Shown: positions 17,554 to 27,358 of the stretch, one piece after another
Layout: every line of letters begins with the position of its first letter
Position numbering within the stretch: the first letter of the stretch is position 1
Assembly (NCBI RefSeq): GCF_030244015.1
Contig: NZ_JASSYX010000003.1
Location: 186,001 to 250,000 of the forward strand
Direction of reading: 5' to 3'
DNA length: 64,000 nt
Origin: Pedobacter ginsengisoli
GTDB lineage: Bacteria; Bacteroidota; Bacteroidia; Sphingobacteriales; Sphingobacteriaceae
Translations under genes and position numbers: made by a program
The notes under the pieces: model-generated
Databases searched by the model: none
What the model was told of the DNA's origin: nothing
What the model saw: only the letters and a program-made list of their open reading frames with translations

Positions 17554-19503
17554 ATGCTGCAAAAACTATTTAGAAAGAAATCTATCGCCAAGATACTGGA
17601 GGATGCACAAAAAGGCTATGGTGATCATGAAACCTCACTGCATAAAACACTAGGGGTAAAAGACCTCACCGCTTTCGGCATAGCCGCAATTATCGGAGCC
17701 GGTATTTTCAGTACCATTGGCAAAGCCAGCGCTGATGGCGGACCCGCGGTGATATTTCTATTCATTTTTACCGCCGTAGCCTGCAGTTTTGCTGCTTTTG
17801 CATACGCTGAATTTACATCGATGGTCCCGGTCTCAGGGAGTGCCTATACGTATTCCTACGTGGCTTTTGGAGAACTCGTCGCATGGATCATTGGCTGGTC
17901 ACTCATCATGGAGTACGCAATCGGCAATATTACAGTTGCCATATCCTGGTCAGATTACTTCACAGGGCTTCTTTCTTCCATCAAGGTCCCGGCATTAAAT
18001 ATAGACGGGATCCATCTGCCCGATTGGATGACAATGGACTACCTGACTGCCTTTAAGGGCCATGAACATGCCGATGCGTTGGTCAACGCCGGCAAAAACT
18101 ACATTAATATTGAGGAAAACATCCGCATTGCCAACAACGCATGGGTCACCGCACCGAGAATTGGTAACTTTCACCTGGTAGCAGACCTTCCTGCGCTGGC
18201 TATCATTATATTTATTACCTGGCTGGTCTACCGTGGAATGAAGGAATCCAGAAATGCGAGCAATGCGATGGTCATTGTAAAACTTGCAGTCATATTGTTG
18301 GTGCTTTCTGTAGGGGTTTTTTATGTTGATACTTCCAATTGGAATCCTTTTGCTCCAAATGGGGTATCCGGAGTTTTAAAAGGTGTCTCGGCAGTATTTT
18401 TTGCATATATAGGCTTCGATGCCATCTCCACTACAGCTGAAGAATGTAAAAACCCACAAAAGGATCTCCCCAGAGGAATGATGTGGGCCATTATCATTTG
18501 TACCATCTTATATGTATCTATTGCACTGGTTCTAACAGGTATTGTAAACTACAAGTTCCTCGCCGTAGGAGACCCGCTCGCATTTGTATTTGACCAGATC
18601 GATTTGAAACTAATGAGCGGAATTATTGCCGTAAGCGCTGTTTTTGCTATGGCGAGCGTTCTGCTGGTATTTCAGATGGGGCAACCAAGGATATGGATGA
18701 GCATGAGCCGTGACGGTCTGCTCCCAAAATCTTTCGCTAAAATTCATCCAAAATATAAGACCCCCTCATTCGCAACCATAGTCGTCGGTTTTGTTGTCGC
18801 TGTGCCTTCTCTTTTTATGAACCTCACTATAGTTACTGATTTATGTTCTATTGGAACCCTGTTTGCTTTCGTTTTGGTTTGTGCGGGTGTACTCGTGCTG
18901 CAAAACAAACCAGATATCCAAAGAGGCAAATTCAGAATCCCATTCATAAGTTCCAGGTATATTGTCCCATTTATTGCCGTTGCAGGAATTGTGATTGCAT
19001 TTGCCTTTTTTTCCAATGAAACATCAGCTTTTCTGTTTAATAAGCCAAAAGCATACGAACCATTAACTTTTATTACTGCTTTAAATAATCAGGAACTTGA
19101 TATCATAAAAAAAGAGATTAAAGCTGAGCAAATTAAACTAAACAGCATAGAGCAGCACAGTGATGCCGAGGCCTATTTAAATTCACTTTCCGCAGAAAGA
19201 TATAACGAGTTTCTGAAAAACTCTTCAGTTGACCAATCTAAAAAATACGAAAGCGGATGGGGCTTGTTCAAACACAAAATTCCAATGTGGATATTCCTGT
19301 TGATTTGCGTGATCATTAGTTATTACAGCATTACCAAAAGTTTGTCGCTCATCCCTGTGCTTGGTTTGATCAGCTGTTTATATATGATGTGTGAACTCGG
19401 GATATCGAACTGGATAGGTTTTACAGTCTGGCTGGTTATAGGACTAGTCGTTTATTTCTTATATGGCTATCGTCACAGCAAGCTAAACATCAAAAAAGTG
19501 TAG
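17554..19503 (+). CDS. APC-family amino acid permease
   Basis: A 649-residue inner-membrane transporter with about 14 hydrophobic segments. The family signature IIGAGIFSTIG is in the first helix and GSAYTYSYV in the third. A soluble insertion of roughly 90 residues (about 490-580, rich in Lys and Glu) separates the last two helices from the rest, making it longer than simple members. The pattern is closest to the cationic amino acid transporter branch. It is the last gene of the engB unit. Confidence 0.88.
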   Translation: MLQKLFRKKSIAKILEDAQKGYGDHETSLHKTLGVKDLTAFGIAAIIGAGIFSTIGKASADGGPAVIFLFIFTAVACSFAAFAYAEFTSMVPVSGSAYTYSYVAFGELVAWIIGWSLIMEYAIGNITVAISWSDYFTGLLSSIKVPALNIDGIHLPDWMTMDYLTAFKGHEHADALVNAGKNYINIEENIRIANNAWVTAPRIGNFHLVADLPALAIIIFITWLVYRGMKESRNASNAMVIVKLAVILLVLSVGVFYVDTSNWNPFAPNGVSGVLKGVSAVFFAYIGFDAISTTAEECKNPQKDLPRGMMWAIIICTILYVSIALVLTGIVNYKFLAVGDPLAFVFDQIDLKLMSGIIAVSAVFAMASVLLVFQMGQPRIWMSMSRDGLLPKSFAKIHPKYKTPSFATIVVGFVVAVPSLFMNLTIVTDLCSIGTLFAFVLVCAGVLVLQNKPDIQRGKFRIPFISSRYIVPFIAVAGIVIAFAFFSNETSAFLFNKPKAYEPLTFITALNNQELDIIKKEIKAEQIKLNSIEQHSDAEAYLNSLSAERYNEFLKNSSVDQSKKYESGWGLFKHKIPMWIFLLICVIISYYSITKSLSLIPVLGLISCLYMMCELGISNWIGFTVWLVIGLVVYFLYGYRHSKLNIKKV

Positions 19504-19510
19504 AATATAT

Positions 19511-19537
19511 TCCTCAAAAGACAGATTTTTTTGAGGA
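19511..19537. terminator. Possible weak terminator hairpin after the permease gene
   Basis: TCCTCAAAA (19511-19519) and TTTTGAGGA (19529-19537) form a perfect 9-bp stem 8 bases after the permease stop. There is no clean T-run after the stem, so termination would be weak. It may instead protect the mRNA 3' end. Confidence 0.4.
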
Positions 19538-19587
19538 AATAACATTTATTTTAAAAAAAGTTCCACATATTGAGAATATATCTCTAC

Positions 19588-19707
19588 ATTAGAGTTATTG
19601 AAATAACAATGTTCATGAATGGACATTTGTTAAGTTGCCCTCCTAATTATCCCTATAATTGCCTGGTTGGAAAACCGGCAATAAGGCTCCTCCCCGGAGC
19701 CTTTTTT
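19588..19707 (+). ncRNA. Candidate small structured RNA or structured 3' UTR
   Basis: Between two convergent genes the plus strand carries a run of hairpins: CTCTA-CAT-TAGAG, then AATGTTCAT paired with ATGGACATT (19608-19627), then TTGCC-GGTT / AACC-GGCAA with a GGAA loop (19659-19681), then the terminator stem with six T residues. Loops and linkers hold C-rich stretches that could pair with other RNAs. No convincing promoter was found directly upstream, so it may be a processed 3' end of the permease mRNA rather than a separate gene. Confidence 0.35.
19685..19707 (+). terminator. Intrinsic terminator
   Basis: GGCTCC (19685-19690) and GGAGCC (19696-19701) form a GC-rich stem with a TCCCC loop, followed directly by six T residues on the plus strand. 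It ends transcription from the permease side; on the opposite strand it lacks a T-run. Confidence 0.8.
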
Positions 19708-19731
19708 ATGCATTGATTTTTGAATGGCCAT

Positions 19732-21684
19732 TTATACCGGTAATCTGTTCATTTCTATATCGTCAGGTGTCACAAATATAAGCGGCACCTTTTCTACGTC
19801 AACATAACTTGAATCCAGCCCAAAACTTCGCTCTTCCGAAAGACTTAACTTTTTCAAAACAAAATAATAATCCATAATAGTCTGTTCATAAAAGCTAAGC
19901 TTTGAAAACCTCGACAGGTGCTTTTCAAGCAGTACAAACCTGAAATCTCCTGCGATTTTATGTTTATTTAATGAAGTATATTGGCTTGTAATATCTACTT
20001 CTCCATTTTTGACCAGTTCTTCGATCACTTTTCTGTACAGCAGGTTTACCCGTTGCTCCACTCTAAAACCCAGCTTAAAGTCTATCCTAATCAGTTTACC
20101 GGGGATTAGGAATTCCACCTTATAGTCTCTTGTAAAAGGCTCATCCACCACGTCTACATGCACCAACCAGTAGATATCCGCACGCTTGGGCTCCTTTTGG
20201 ATAATGGAATATATAATCTTCGATTCAATCTCAGTCTTAAAATTAGCGCTGGTAAGGTAAACAAGCTGAGAAGAATACTTTGGGACAGAGGTGTCACAGC
20301 TCAGTTCATTAATGATCTGATAGTAATCCTCTATTTCAACATATTTAACAAAACGGTTCTTGATTTTTCTAGCCACATACCAGCTCCACATCACAGTAAA
20401 TAACAATGATCCTATCATTACGGTCACCCATCCTCCATGAAAGAACTTGGCCATGTTTCCAATCAGAAAAGTTGATTCCAACAATCCATAGACTATTAAA
20501 AAGATAACAATGATGTATTCTGGGATCTTCTTACGCTTCATATAAGCTGCTATCAGTATCGTCGTTGCCAGGAAGGTAAGATTTATAGCCAAACCGTATG
20601 CACCCTCCATCTTGGAAGAACTTCTGAAGATCAGCACAATTGCAATACACCCAGCCCACAAAATCCAATTGATAGAAGGAACGTAAATCTGTCCCTTTTG
20701 ATTACTTGGGTAATTGATCCTGACTTTGGGCCAGAGATTTAGCCTTACTGCTTCTGATATCAATGTAAAAGACCCCGTGATCATCGCCTGACTGGCAATC
20801 ACAGCAGCGCATGTTGCCAGGCCAACAAGAAATAGCAAATATTGTTCCGGCATCATTTTAAAGAATGGATTATCGTGAACATCATAATTTCCATGCTGTA
20901 AAGCCCATACCCCTTGTCCCAGATAATTCAAAATCAGCATTAGTTTTACAAAGATCCAGCTCACCCTGATATTTTTACGGCCGCAATGCCCCATATCTGA
21001 ATACAATGCTTCTGCTCCCGTTGTACAAAGGAAAACCCCGCCCAGAATGAGCAACGCTAAAGGATTATTGATGAGAAGGTTAATCGCATAATACGGATTC
21101 AAAGCTTTAAGGATAGTGAGATCCTGAGCTACAAAATAAAGGCCCAATACACCCAAGGTACCAAACCATAAGAACATCACAGGTCCAAATAGCTTACCGA
21201 CCAGGTCTGTCCCAAACTGCTGTATTACAAACAACACTGTAATAATCGCAAGCACTATAGGAATCACCTGAACTTCCGGAAACTTCAGTTTAAGCCCCTC
21301 AATAGCTGACGTCACAGTAATACTTGGAGTGATGATTCCATCTGCGAGGAGCGCACAGCCGCCTATTACCGCAGGTAAGACCAGCCATTTAGCATTTTTT
21401 CTGACCAAGGAATATAAAGAAAAAATCCCGCCCTCACCTTTGTTATCTGCTCTTAAAGTAATGACAACATATTTAACAGTTGTCTGCAGTGTGAGTGTCC
21501 AGATGATACAGGATAAAGCGCCAAGTACGAGATTTGAATCAACGGCCTGCCCCCCTGTTACAGCGGCATTAAAAATCGCTTTTAAAGTATATATAGGAGA
21601 CGTACCGATATCACCGTAAACAATCCCTAAACTTACAAGTAACCCTCCGGCACTAAGTGTATTTAAATTTTTATGATTTGACAC
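19732..21684 (-). CDS. kup: KUP-family potassium uptake protein
   Basis: A 650-residue inner-membrane potassium transporter, probably a K+/H+ symporter. The signature GIVYGDIGTSPIYTLK near the N-terminus is diagnostic. Twelve hydrophobic segments run to about residue 430, and a cytoplasmic C-terminal domain follows. The start codon is GTG at 21684: a TAA lies in frame five codons upstream, and no ATG precedes the conserved first helix. A TAnnTTTG box 20 bases upstream fits a short leader. Confidence 0.93.
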   Translation of the reverse strand: MSNHKNLNTLSAGGLLVSLGIVYGDIGTSPIYTLKAIFNAAVTGGQAVDSNLVLGALSCIIWTLTLQTTVKYVVITLRADNKGEGGIFSLYSLVRKNAKWLVLPAVIGGCALLADGIITPSITVTSAIEGLKLKFPEVQVIPIVLAIITVLFVIQQFGTDLVGKLFGPVMFLWFGTLGVLGLYFVAQDLTILKALNPYYAINLLINNPLALLILGGVFLCTTGAEALYSDMGHCGRKNIRVSWIFVKLMLILNYLGQGVWALQHGNYDVHDNPFFKMMPEQYLLFLVGLATCAAVIASQAMITGSFTLISEAVRLNLWPKVRINYPSNQKGQIYVPSINWILWAGCIAIVLIFRSSSKMEGAYGLAINLTFLATTILIAAYMKRKKIPEYIIVIFLIVYGLLESTFLIGNMAKFFHGGWVTVMIGSLLFTVMWSWYVARKIKNRFVKYVEIEDYYQIINELSCDTSVPKYSSQLVYLTSANFKTEIESKIIYSIIQKEPKRADIYWLVHVDVVDEPFTRDYKVEFLIPGKLIRIDFKLGFRVEQRVNLLYRKVIEELVKNGEVDITSQYTSLNKHKIAGDFRFVLLEKHLSRFSKLSFYEQTIMDYYFVLKKLSLSEERSFGLDSSYVDVEKVPLIFVTPDDIEMNRLPV

Positions 21685-21704
21685 TTTCTTAATTTTTTAC
21701 GGAG

Positions 21705-21712
21705 CAAAACTA
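21705..21712 (-). promoter_or_regulatory. -7 promoter element of kup
   Basis: The minus strand reads TAGTTTTG, an exact TAnnTTTG match 20 bases before the GTG start codon. Confidence 0.45.
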
Positions 21713-21873
21713 CAAATAAAAAAATGACCTAATGAACTGCGGTCTTTGATTTTATTTAAACCCAGCCATTCTATTTCCAACTGCGAAAGCTCATGCAAAC
21801 GTAATAACTTGTTAAATATTGTTAAAAATCTGACTATCGAACAAAATCATTGATTATATTGTTTTATTATTTA

Positions 21874-21881
21874 TATTTTTG
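21874..21881 (+). promoter_or_regulatory. -7 promoter element of the type IX cargo gene
   Basis: TATTTTTG is an exact TAnnTTTG match, with TTG at 21850-21852 spaced 21 bases upstream as a -33 element. It overlaps a TTG codon at 21879 that could otherwise be taken as the gene start, so it favours the ATG at 21897. Confidence 0.5.
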
Positions 21882-21896
21882 GGCAATCATCAATAT

Positions 21897-22418
21897 ATGA
21901 GCAAGACAAACCAAATAGCGCTTCTCCTTAATTTCTTTTGCATAATATGCATGAGCACTTTAGGCAGCCTTAGTGTTTTTGCCCAAAAACCTGACAGTTC
22001 CATAAACAGCATAAGGTCCAAGAGAATTAACAAAACCCCTCAAATTAAGGCCAGCGTACCTAGTTACAGACCTAAATATGGTTTAGGCTTTATACAATAC
22101 AGCGACCTGATCTCCAGTGCTAAGACCATCCCGCAAAACCCTGCTAAAGCAGAGAAAATTCTGACGGTATTAAAAGTTTATCCAAATCCGGTAGATGACC
22201 AGATTAACCTCATCTTGCGCCTTGATCGTGAGTCAAATCTGTCTGTAAAGGTGATGGACCTGCTGGGTAACGAAGTTGTTACGCTTTCCAATGAGCGTAT
22301 CCAGTCAGGAGAACAGACCAAAAATTACACCATCCCCAACCGTTTGAACACCGGCATTTACTTTCTAAAAATAGTTGCCGGAGCTGAAACCGTAGTCAAA
22401 CGCATTTCCGTTTTATAA
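21897..22418 (+). CDS. Small type IX secretion cargo protein (T9SS type A sorting domain)
   Basis: About 173 residues: a signal peptide (MSKTNQIALLLNFFC...VFAQ), some 70 residues without recognisable fold, and a C-terminal sorting domain of about 80 residues. That domain has the usual landmarks: VYPNPVDDQINL, VMDLLGNEV, and the end LNTGIYFLKIVAG...KRISVL. It should be exported by the type IX system and attached to or released from the surface. There is no catalytic domain, so the cargo part is almost nothing. Translation could begin at a TTG (21879), but that codon lies inside the promoter box. Confidence 0.82.
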   Translation: MSKTNQIALLLNFFCIICMSTLGSLSVFAQKPDSSINSIRSKRINKTPQIKASVPSYRPKYGLGFIQYSDLISSAKTIPQNPAKAEKILTVLKVYPNPVDDQINLILRLDRESNLSVKVMDLLGNEVVTLSNERIQSGEQTKNYTIPNRLNTGIYFLKIVAGAETVVKRISVL

Positions 22419-22486
22419 CCTTCAAATGATTGTTCCTCTGGATTAGAATGAATACTTTAGCGATATTCGCATTATAAAAGTATAAA

Positions 22487-23098
22487 ATGAAAATTATTGC
22501 CATAGGACGCAATTACGCAGCACATGCTAAAGAGCTCAACAATCCCATACCCGGCAGTCCGGTCATATTCCTTAAGCCGGATACAGCTGTTTTAAAAGAC
22601 AATAAACCTTTTTATCTTCCTGATTTCTCTTCCGAAATTCACTACGAACTTGAAGTAGTGCTAAAAGTCTGCAAGGAAGGAAAGTATATTTCAGAAAAAT
22701 TTGCTTCAAATTATTACGAAGAATTGGGACTTGGCATTGACTTTACAGCCCGCGACATTCAAAATGCACATAAAGAAAAGGGGTTGCCATGGGAACTGGC
22801 CAAAGCGTTTGACAACTCTGCAGCCATCAGCAATTTTGTACCCAAATCCAGCATTAGCAATATTTACGAGCTGGACTTTGAACTTCATATTAATGGTCAG
22901 ACCAGGCAGAATGGCAATACGAGGAACATCCTGTTCTCCTTTGAAAAAATCATCTCTTTTGTATCTCAATACATTACGTTGAAAAAGGGCGACCTGATAT
23001 TTACAGGAACGCCGGAAGGAGTAGGTCAGATACACCAGGGCGATAAGCTCGAGGCTTGGCTCTCTGGACAGCAACTACTTGATTTTGATATAAAATAG
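22487..23098 (+). CDS. Fumarylacetoacetate hydrolase family protein
   Basis: A 203-residue cytoplasmic enzyme of the short FAH group. The N-terminus IAIGRNYAAHAKELNN, then PVIFLKPDTA, then the metal-binding Glu pair of HYELEVVLK and the Asp of GIDFTARDIQ are present, with FTGTPEGVGQI near the end. Short family members act as acylpyruvase, oxaloacetate decarboxylase or tautomerase; the exact substrate is not fixed by sequence. It is followed after 5 bases by the M23 peptidase gene. Confidence 0.87.
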   Translation: MKIIAIGRNYAAHAKELNNPIPGSPVIFLKPDTAVLKDNKPFYLPDFSSEIHYELEVVLKVCKEGKYISEKFASNYYEELGLGIDFTARDIQNAHKEKGLPWELAKAFDNSAAISNFVPKSSISNIYELDFELHINGQTRQNGNTRNILFSFEKIISFVSQYITLKKGDLIFTGTPEGVGQIHQGDKLEAWLSGQQLLDFDIK

Positions 23099-23103
23099 AT
23101 TTA

Positions 23104-24825
23104 ATGATCAGACTAAATTTAATACTGGGGTTGATTATACTTGGGATTACAGGAGTAAGCGGGCAGCAGATTTTCAGCGACAGCAAATATCCTCTGGTTG
23201 ATTTCCGTTCTCCCCTTGCCATTGTACCACCTGCCCTCGCGGGCTCCTTTGGTGAACTTCGTGCCAATCACTTTCATTCAGGGATTGACTTCCGGACAAA
23301 CCAGCGCCAGGGTTATCCGGTTTATGCCATTGCTGACGGCTATATTTCGAGATTGCGCGTTCAGAACAGTGGTTTTGGCCTGGCCCTCTACATCAATCAT
23401 CCCAACGGTTACACTTCTGTATATGGGCACCTGCAACGTTTTAGCCCTAAAATAGCTCAACAGGTAAAATCCATTCAATATCAAAAGAAATCATATGAGA
23501 TCGATGAATTCCCAACTTCATTGCTCATTCCCGTTCACAAAGGAGAAGTAATTGCTTATTCCGGTAATACTGGCAGTTCTGGCGGCCCGCATCTTCACTT
23601 TGAGATCAGAGATACCAGGACAGAAGCCACTATTAACCCACAACTATTCGGGATCGACATTCCTGATAATATTCCCCCGGTTATTTATTCCATGTATGTC
23701 TACCGGCTGAATAAAAAACCGTTTAACGAATTTACGCCAAAACAATATTTCCAGGTATTGGGTGGATCAGGGAATTACCGGCTTAACAGTGTCAACACCA
23801 TTAATCTGAGCGGAGAAGTCGGCTTTGGCATTGTCACTACCGACAGGCACAATGGCGCATCTGGCCTCAACGGTGTTTACTCCATAGAACTGGAGCTGGA
23901 CGGCGGTCTTGTATATGTTTCTTCCTTGGAGAAATTTGAATTTGAAAATAGTAAGGGTATCAATTCCCACATTGATTACCCCACCTATTTAAATACCAGG
24001 AGGTCTATACAGAAGAGCTTCGTCGATCCCGGTAATCCGCTTAAGATTTATAGTAACCTGGTAAATAATGGCCGGATCGAATTCACAGACGGCAAACTGC
24101 ATCAGCTAAAATATACCGTTACAGACTCCAGGGGAAATAAAAGCACACTGGCATTTCAGGTACAGGCCGACAACAAAGCGACGATAAACTCGCCTGAAAC
24201 CGAAACAGGAGAGGTCTTTTCATATGCCACAGCCAACGAATTCAGCAATCCGGACGTCAAAGTAATATTCCCAAAAGGCACACTCTACAACGACCTGAAC
24301 TTCATTTATAAGAAACTCCCTAAGCCAGCAACAAATGCTTACTCTGCCATCCACCAGATCCACAATAAGTTTACACCATTACATACAGGTTTTCAACTCT
24401 GGATCAAAGCCGATAGTACTTTAGGGAAATACACCGACAAAGCAATAATTGTAAATACCGGAAGGGTCTCACAAGGGGGATATTTTGAAGATGGCTATGT
24501 AAAAGCCACTCCAAGAAGCTTCGGCAGTTTCTTTATCGCAGTTGATACCATTCCTCCGTCGGTTAATCCTGTTAATGTAACTAATGGAAAGCGACTCAAC
24601 GGTATTAGCAAAATGACTTTTAAGATCAGGGATAACCTTTCAGGCATCAAGAGCTTTAATGGCTACATTGACGGGCGTTGGGTGTTGATGGAATTTGACA
24701 CCAAAACTGCCTCTTTATGGCATACTTTTGATAACAGCACCTCACCAGGAAAACATATACTTGAACTCATTGTTTCCGACATGAAAGATAACAACAGGAA
24801 TTATTCAATTACCTTTTACAAATAA
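23104..24825 (+). CDS. M23-family metallopeptidase
   Basis: A 573-residue secreted protein. After a signal peptide ending near GVSGQ comes a LytM-type domain with zinc ligands in HSGID (His58, Asp62) and HLHFE (His163, His165). The C-terminal 380 residues are beta-rich without a named motif. Such enzymes cut peptidoglycan cross-links or act as scaffolds controlling other hydrolases; all zinc ligands are intact, so activity is likely. It lies between the FAH gene and bcp, 8 bases from the latter. Confidence 0.9.
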   Translation: MIRLNLILGLIILGITGVSGQQIFSDSKYPLVDFRSPLAIVPPALAGSFGELRANHFHSGIDFRTNQRQGYPVYAIADGYISRLRVQNSGFGLALYINHPNGYTSVYGHLQRFSPKIAQQVKSIQYQKKSYEIDEFPTSLLIPVHKGEVIAYSGNTGSSGGPHLHFEIRDTRTEATINPQLFGIDIPDNIPPVIYSMYVYRLNKKPFNEFTPKQYFQVLGGSGNYRLNSVNTINLSGEVGFGIVTTDRHNGASGLNGVYSIELELDGGLVYVSSLEKFEFENSKGINSHIDYPTYLNTRRSIQKSFVDPGNPLKIYSNLVNNGRIEFTDGKLHQLKYTVTDSRGNKSTLAFQVQADNKATINSPETETGEVFSYATANEFSNPDVKVIFPKGTLYNDLNFIYKKLPKPATNAYSAIHQIHNKFTPLHTGFQLWIKADSTLGKYTDKAIIVNTGRVSQGGYFEDGYVKATPRSFGSFFIAVDTIPPSVNPVNVTNGKRLNGISKMTFKIRDNLSGIKSFNGYIDGRWVLMEFDTKTASLWHTFDNSTSPGKHILELIVSDMKDNNRNYSITFYK

Positions 24826-24833
24826 GTAAGTAT

Positions 24834-25295
24834 ATGAGCGAATTAAAAGAAGGCCAAAAGGCCCCCGATTTCACATCCAAAGACCAGAACGGCAATACCG
24901 TTTCCCTTGATCAGTTTGCAGGGAAAAAGGTGGTGCTTTATTTCTACCCTAAAGACGATACTCCGGGTTGTACTGCTGAAGCTTGTGATTTCAGAGACAA
25001 TTACCAGGGATTGACGGCTCAGGGCATCGTCGTTCTCGGGGTAAGTGTAGACGATGAAAAATCCCATAAGAAATTTGTAACCAAACACAGTCTGCCGTTT
25101 ACACTACTTGCCGATACCGATCATCAGATCGTGACGGCCTATGGAGTATGGGGTGAGAAAAACATGTACGGCAAAACCTATATGGGGACCATCCGTACCA
25201 CCTTTATCATTGATGAAAAAGGCATCATCAGCCACATTGTTAAAAAAGTAGACACTCAAAACTCTACCGCCCAGGTATTGGAACTACTGAAATAA
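24834..25295 (+). CDS. bcp: Thioredoxin-dependent thiol peroxidase (BCP-type peroxiredoxin)
   Basis: A 153-residue cytoplasmic peroxidase that reduces hydrogen and organic peroxides using thioredoxin. The active-site segment DDTPGCTAEACDF contains the peroxidatic Cys46 and resolving Cys51, spaced as in E. coli BCP. Length is normal. Its last 12 bases overlap the end of the convergent histidine kinase gene. Confidence 0.95.
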   Translation: MSELKEGQKAPDFTSKDQNGNTVSLDQFAGKKVVLYFYPKDDTPGCTAEACDFRDNYQGLTAQGIVVLGVSVDDEKSHKKFVTKHSLPFTLLADTDHQIVTAYGVWGEKNMYGKTYMGTIRTTFIIDEKGIISHIVKKVDTQNSTAQVLELLK

Positions 25296-27347
25296 CTTTT
25301 TCTTTAACAGTCTGTTGATCTTTTCATATAGCTCACTTGCTTGAAAAGGCTTGGATATGTAATCATTCATTCCAATGGCCATGCACCGTTCCAACTCTCC
25401 TTTAATGGTATGAGCGGTCATGGCTACAATTGGGACCTCTCCTTTCCCCATGCCCATTTTTCTAATATTTACAGTAGTTTCATAACCGTCCATCTCCGGC
25501 ATTTGCAGATCCATCAGGATAATATCAAAATCGGTATTCCAATACTTATGAAGCGCTATCTTTCCATTTTCAGCAACACTGGTTTCAAAGCCATGTTTTT
25601 TTAACAGTTTTAGTACCAGCAGTTGGTTGATCGCATTATCTTCAACGATAAGCACCCTCACTCCATTTCCCGCATCAGACAGCGGTAATTTTCGACGGCT
25701 TTCCTCATGATCAACACCCGACAGGTCATCAGACTTCAAAAAAGGCAGTCTGAACCTGAATTCAGAACCCTCTCCAGGCTGGCTGCTTACAGAAATGCTA
25801 CCGTTTTGCAGGGTAACCAGCTGTTTTACTATGCTCAACCCTATCCCGGTCCCGCCAAACTTGCGCGAAGTATCACTCACAGCCTGCTCAAACACATCAA
25901 ATATTTTGTCTTGCTTTTCCAACGGAATGCCTATACCAGTGTCCTTTATACCAAATTCAATCACTACCTGTTTGTCACTTTCCTCGACTGGCATCACATT
26001 AATAAGCACCCCGCCCTTCTCGGTGAATTTAATTGCATTTGAAGTCAGATTCAGCAGGATCTGATTGAGTCTTACCGAATCGCCATAGATAATCTCCGGC
26101 ACACCTGCATCAATGCTATAGGTCAGGTTTATATTTTTGACTCCGGCACTAGACTCGGTCAGCATAAAAATAGAATGAACTGTCTCGGTTATGCTAAAAG
26201 GCATTGCCATAAAATTGATCTCCCCTGCTCCAATTCTGGAGAAATCAAGAATATCATTAAAAGTCATCAGTAAATGATCGCCTGACTTCAAGATCATCTT
26301 TAAGGATTCCTTCTGATCCTCTGTAACCAAAGATTCTTCCAAATGCCGGGCAAAACCTAGTATGGCGTTCATTGGCGTACGGATCTCATGGCTCATGTTG
26401 ATCAGAAAATGTTGCTTGGCTTTCTCCGACTGCTCCGCACGTTCTCTTTCAATGATGAAGTTCTGTTCCGTCAGTTTCAACTCCTCTATATTTTGACCAA
26501 GTGTAGCTGCCATTTCGTTAAATGCCGTGGCCAGAATCCCGATCTCATCTTTAGAATAAACAGGGACCTGCTGCTTAAAATCCCCCTTCCTGATATTACC
26601 GGCCCCTTCAACTATAGCGTCAAGACCTTTCTTAAGGTTTTTATTGATGGATATCGCGAGCAAAATAGTTACTGTACCGATGGTCAATGACAGCGCCAGA
26701 ACCATCTTTAGTACCAATGCTTCCAGCCATCTGGCCCCCTCACCTAAAGTAAAAGAGAAATCATCTTCCAGTTTAGTAAGCTCGCCATTGATCCTGTCTA
26801 TGTCTTTCAGCAACACAGCTATTTCGATTTCACTAGCATCAGCAGCGACCAGGGTATGAAGTCTTTCACCAATGCTGACCAATTCTTCAAGTGCGGGCTC
26901 GGCATTTGCCCATGCTGTGAAAGCTTTTTTAAGGTAAAAAACATTGTGAAACCTTCGAAGGAGCGTCATCATTCCGTCAATGTCGTCCGGATGGTTTCTG
27001 CCCCTCAGCAAAGCCTGCCTTGCAATATTAAAATCGGGATTTGCCTTTTCAAGTTCGATCCTGGCAGCTTTATCACCATAGGGAACAGCTAAAAAACTCT
27101 TAAATTCCAGGTAATCCTTTTCATTATGGGTATGAGCATATTCCCGAAGGTTCATGATCGCATCTTTTTGAGCTTTAGACCAAAGCCCCTCACCGCCTAC
27201 ATAAGACCGAACAGCTGAAAGCGTAGTTATCGAAAACCACAAGGTACACAACTCGATAATAATCAAAAGCGCAGTGAAGCCAATCGTAAAATACAATTTG
27301 CGGGAAATTGATATATCATTCAGTGTACCACTGAAGGCTGAGAACAT
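25284..27347 (-). CDS. Hybrid sensor histidine kinase
   Basis: A 687-residue inner-membrane sensor. Two transmembrane helices (about 18-40 and 208-230) bracket a periplasmic helical domain of about 165 residues. Then come HAMP (about 232-285), a short coiled coil, HisKA with phospho-acceptor His320 in MSHEIRTPMNA, HATPase with DTGIGIP and FGGTGIGLSIV, and a C-terminal receiver with phospho-acceptor Asp613 in ILMDLQMPEMDG. No DNA-binding output domain is present, so a partner must exist elsewhere. A 13-bp dyad lies 11 bases upstream of its start. Confidence 0.92.
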   Translation of the reverse strand: MFSAFSGTLNDISISRKLYFTIGFTALLIIIELCTLWFSITTLSAVRSYVGGEGLWSKAQKDAIMNLREYAHTHNEKDYLEFKSFLAVPYGDKAARIELEKANPDFNIARQALLRGRNHPDDIDGMMTLLRRFHNVFYLKKAFTAWANAEPALEELVSIGERLHTLVAADASEIEIAVLLKDIDRINGELTKLEDDFSFTLGEGARWLEALVLKMVLALSLTIGTVTILLAISINKNLKKGLDAIVEGAGNIRKGDFKQQVPVYSKDEIGILATAFNEMAATLGQNIEELKLTEQNFIIERERAEQSEKAKQHFLINMSHEIRTPMNAILGFARHLEESLVTEDQKESLKMILKSGDHLLMTFNDILDFSRIGAGEINFMAMPFSITETVHSIFMLTESSAGVKNINLTYSIDAGVPEIIYGDSVRLNQILLNLTSNAIKFTEKGGVLINVMPVEESDKQVVIEFGIKDTGIGIPLEKQDKIFDVFEQAVSDTSRKFGGTGIGLSIVKQLVTLQNGSISVSSQPGEGSEFRFRLPFLKSDDLSGVDHEESRRKLPLSDAGNGVRVLIVEDNAINQLLVLKLLKKHGFETSVAENGKIALHKYWNTDFDIILMDLQMPEMDGYETTVNIRKMGMGKGEVPIVAMTAHTIKGELERCMAIGMNDYISKPFQASELYEKINRLLKKKLFQ

Positions 27348-27358
27348 ACGACAAACCG

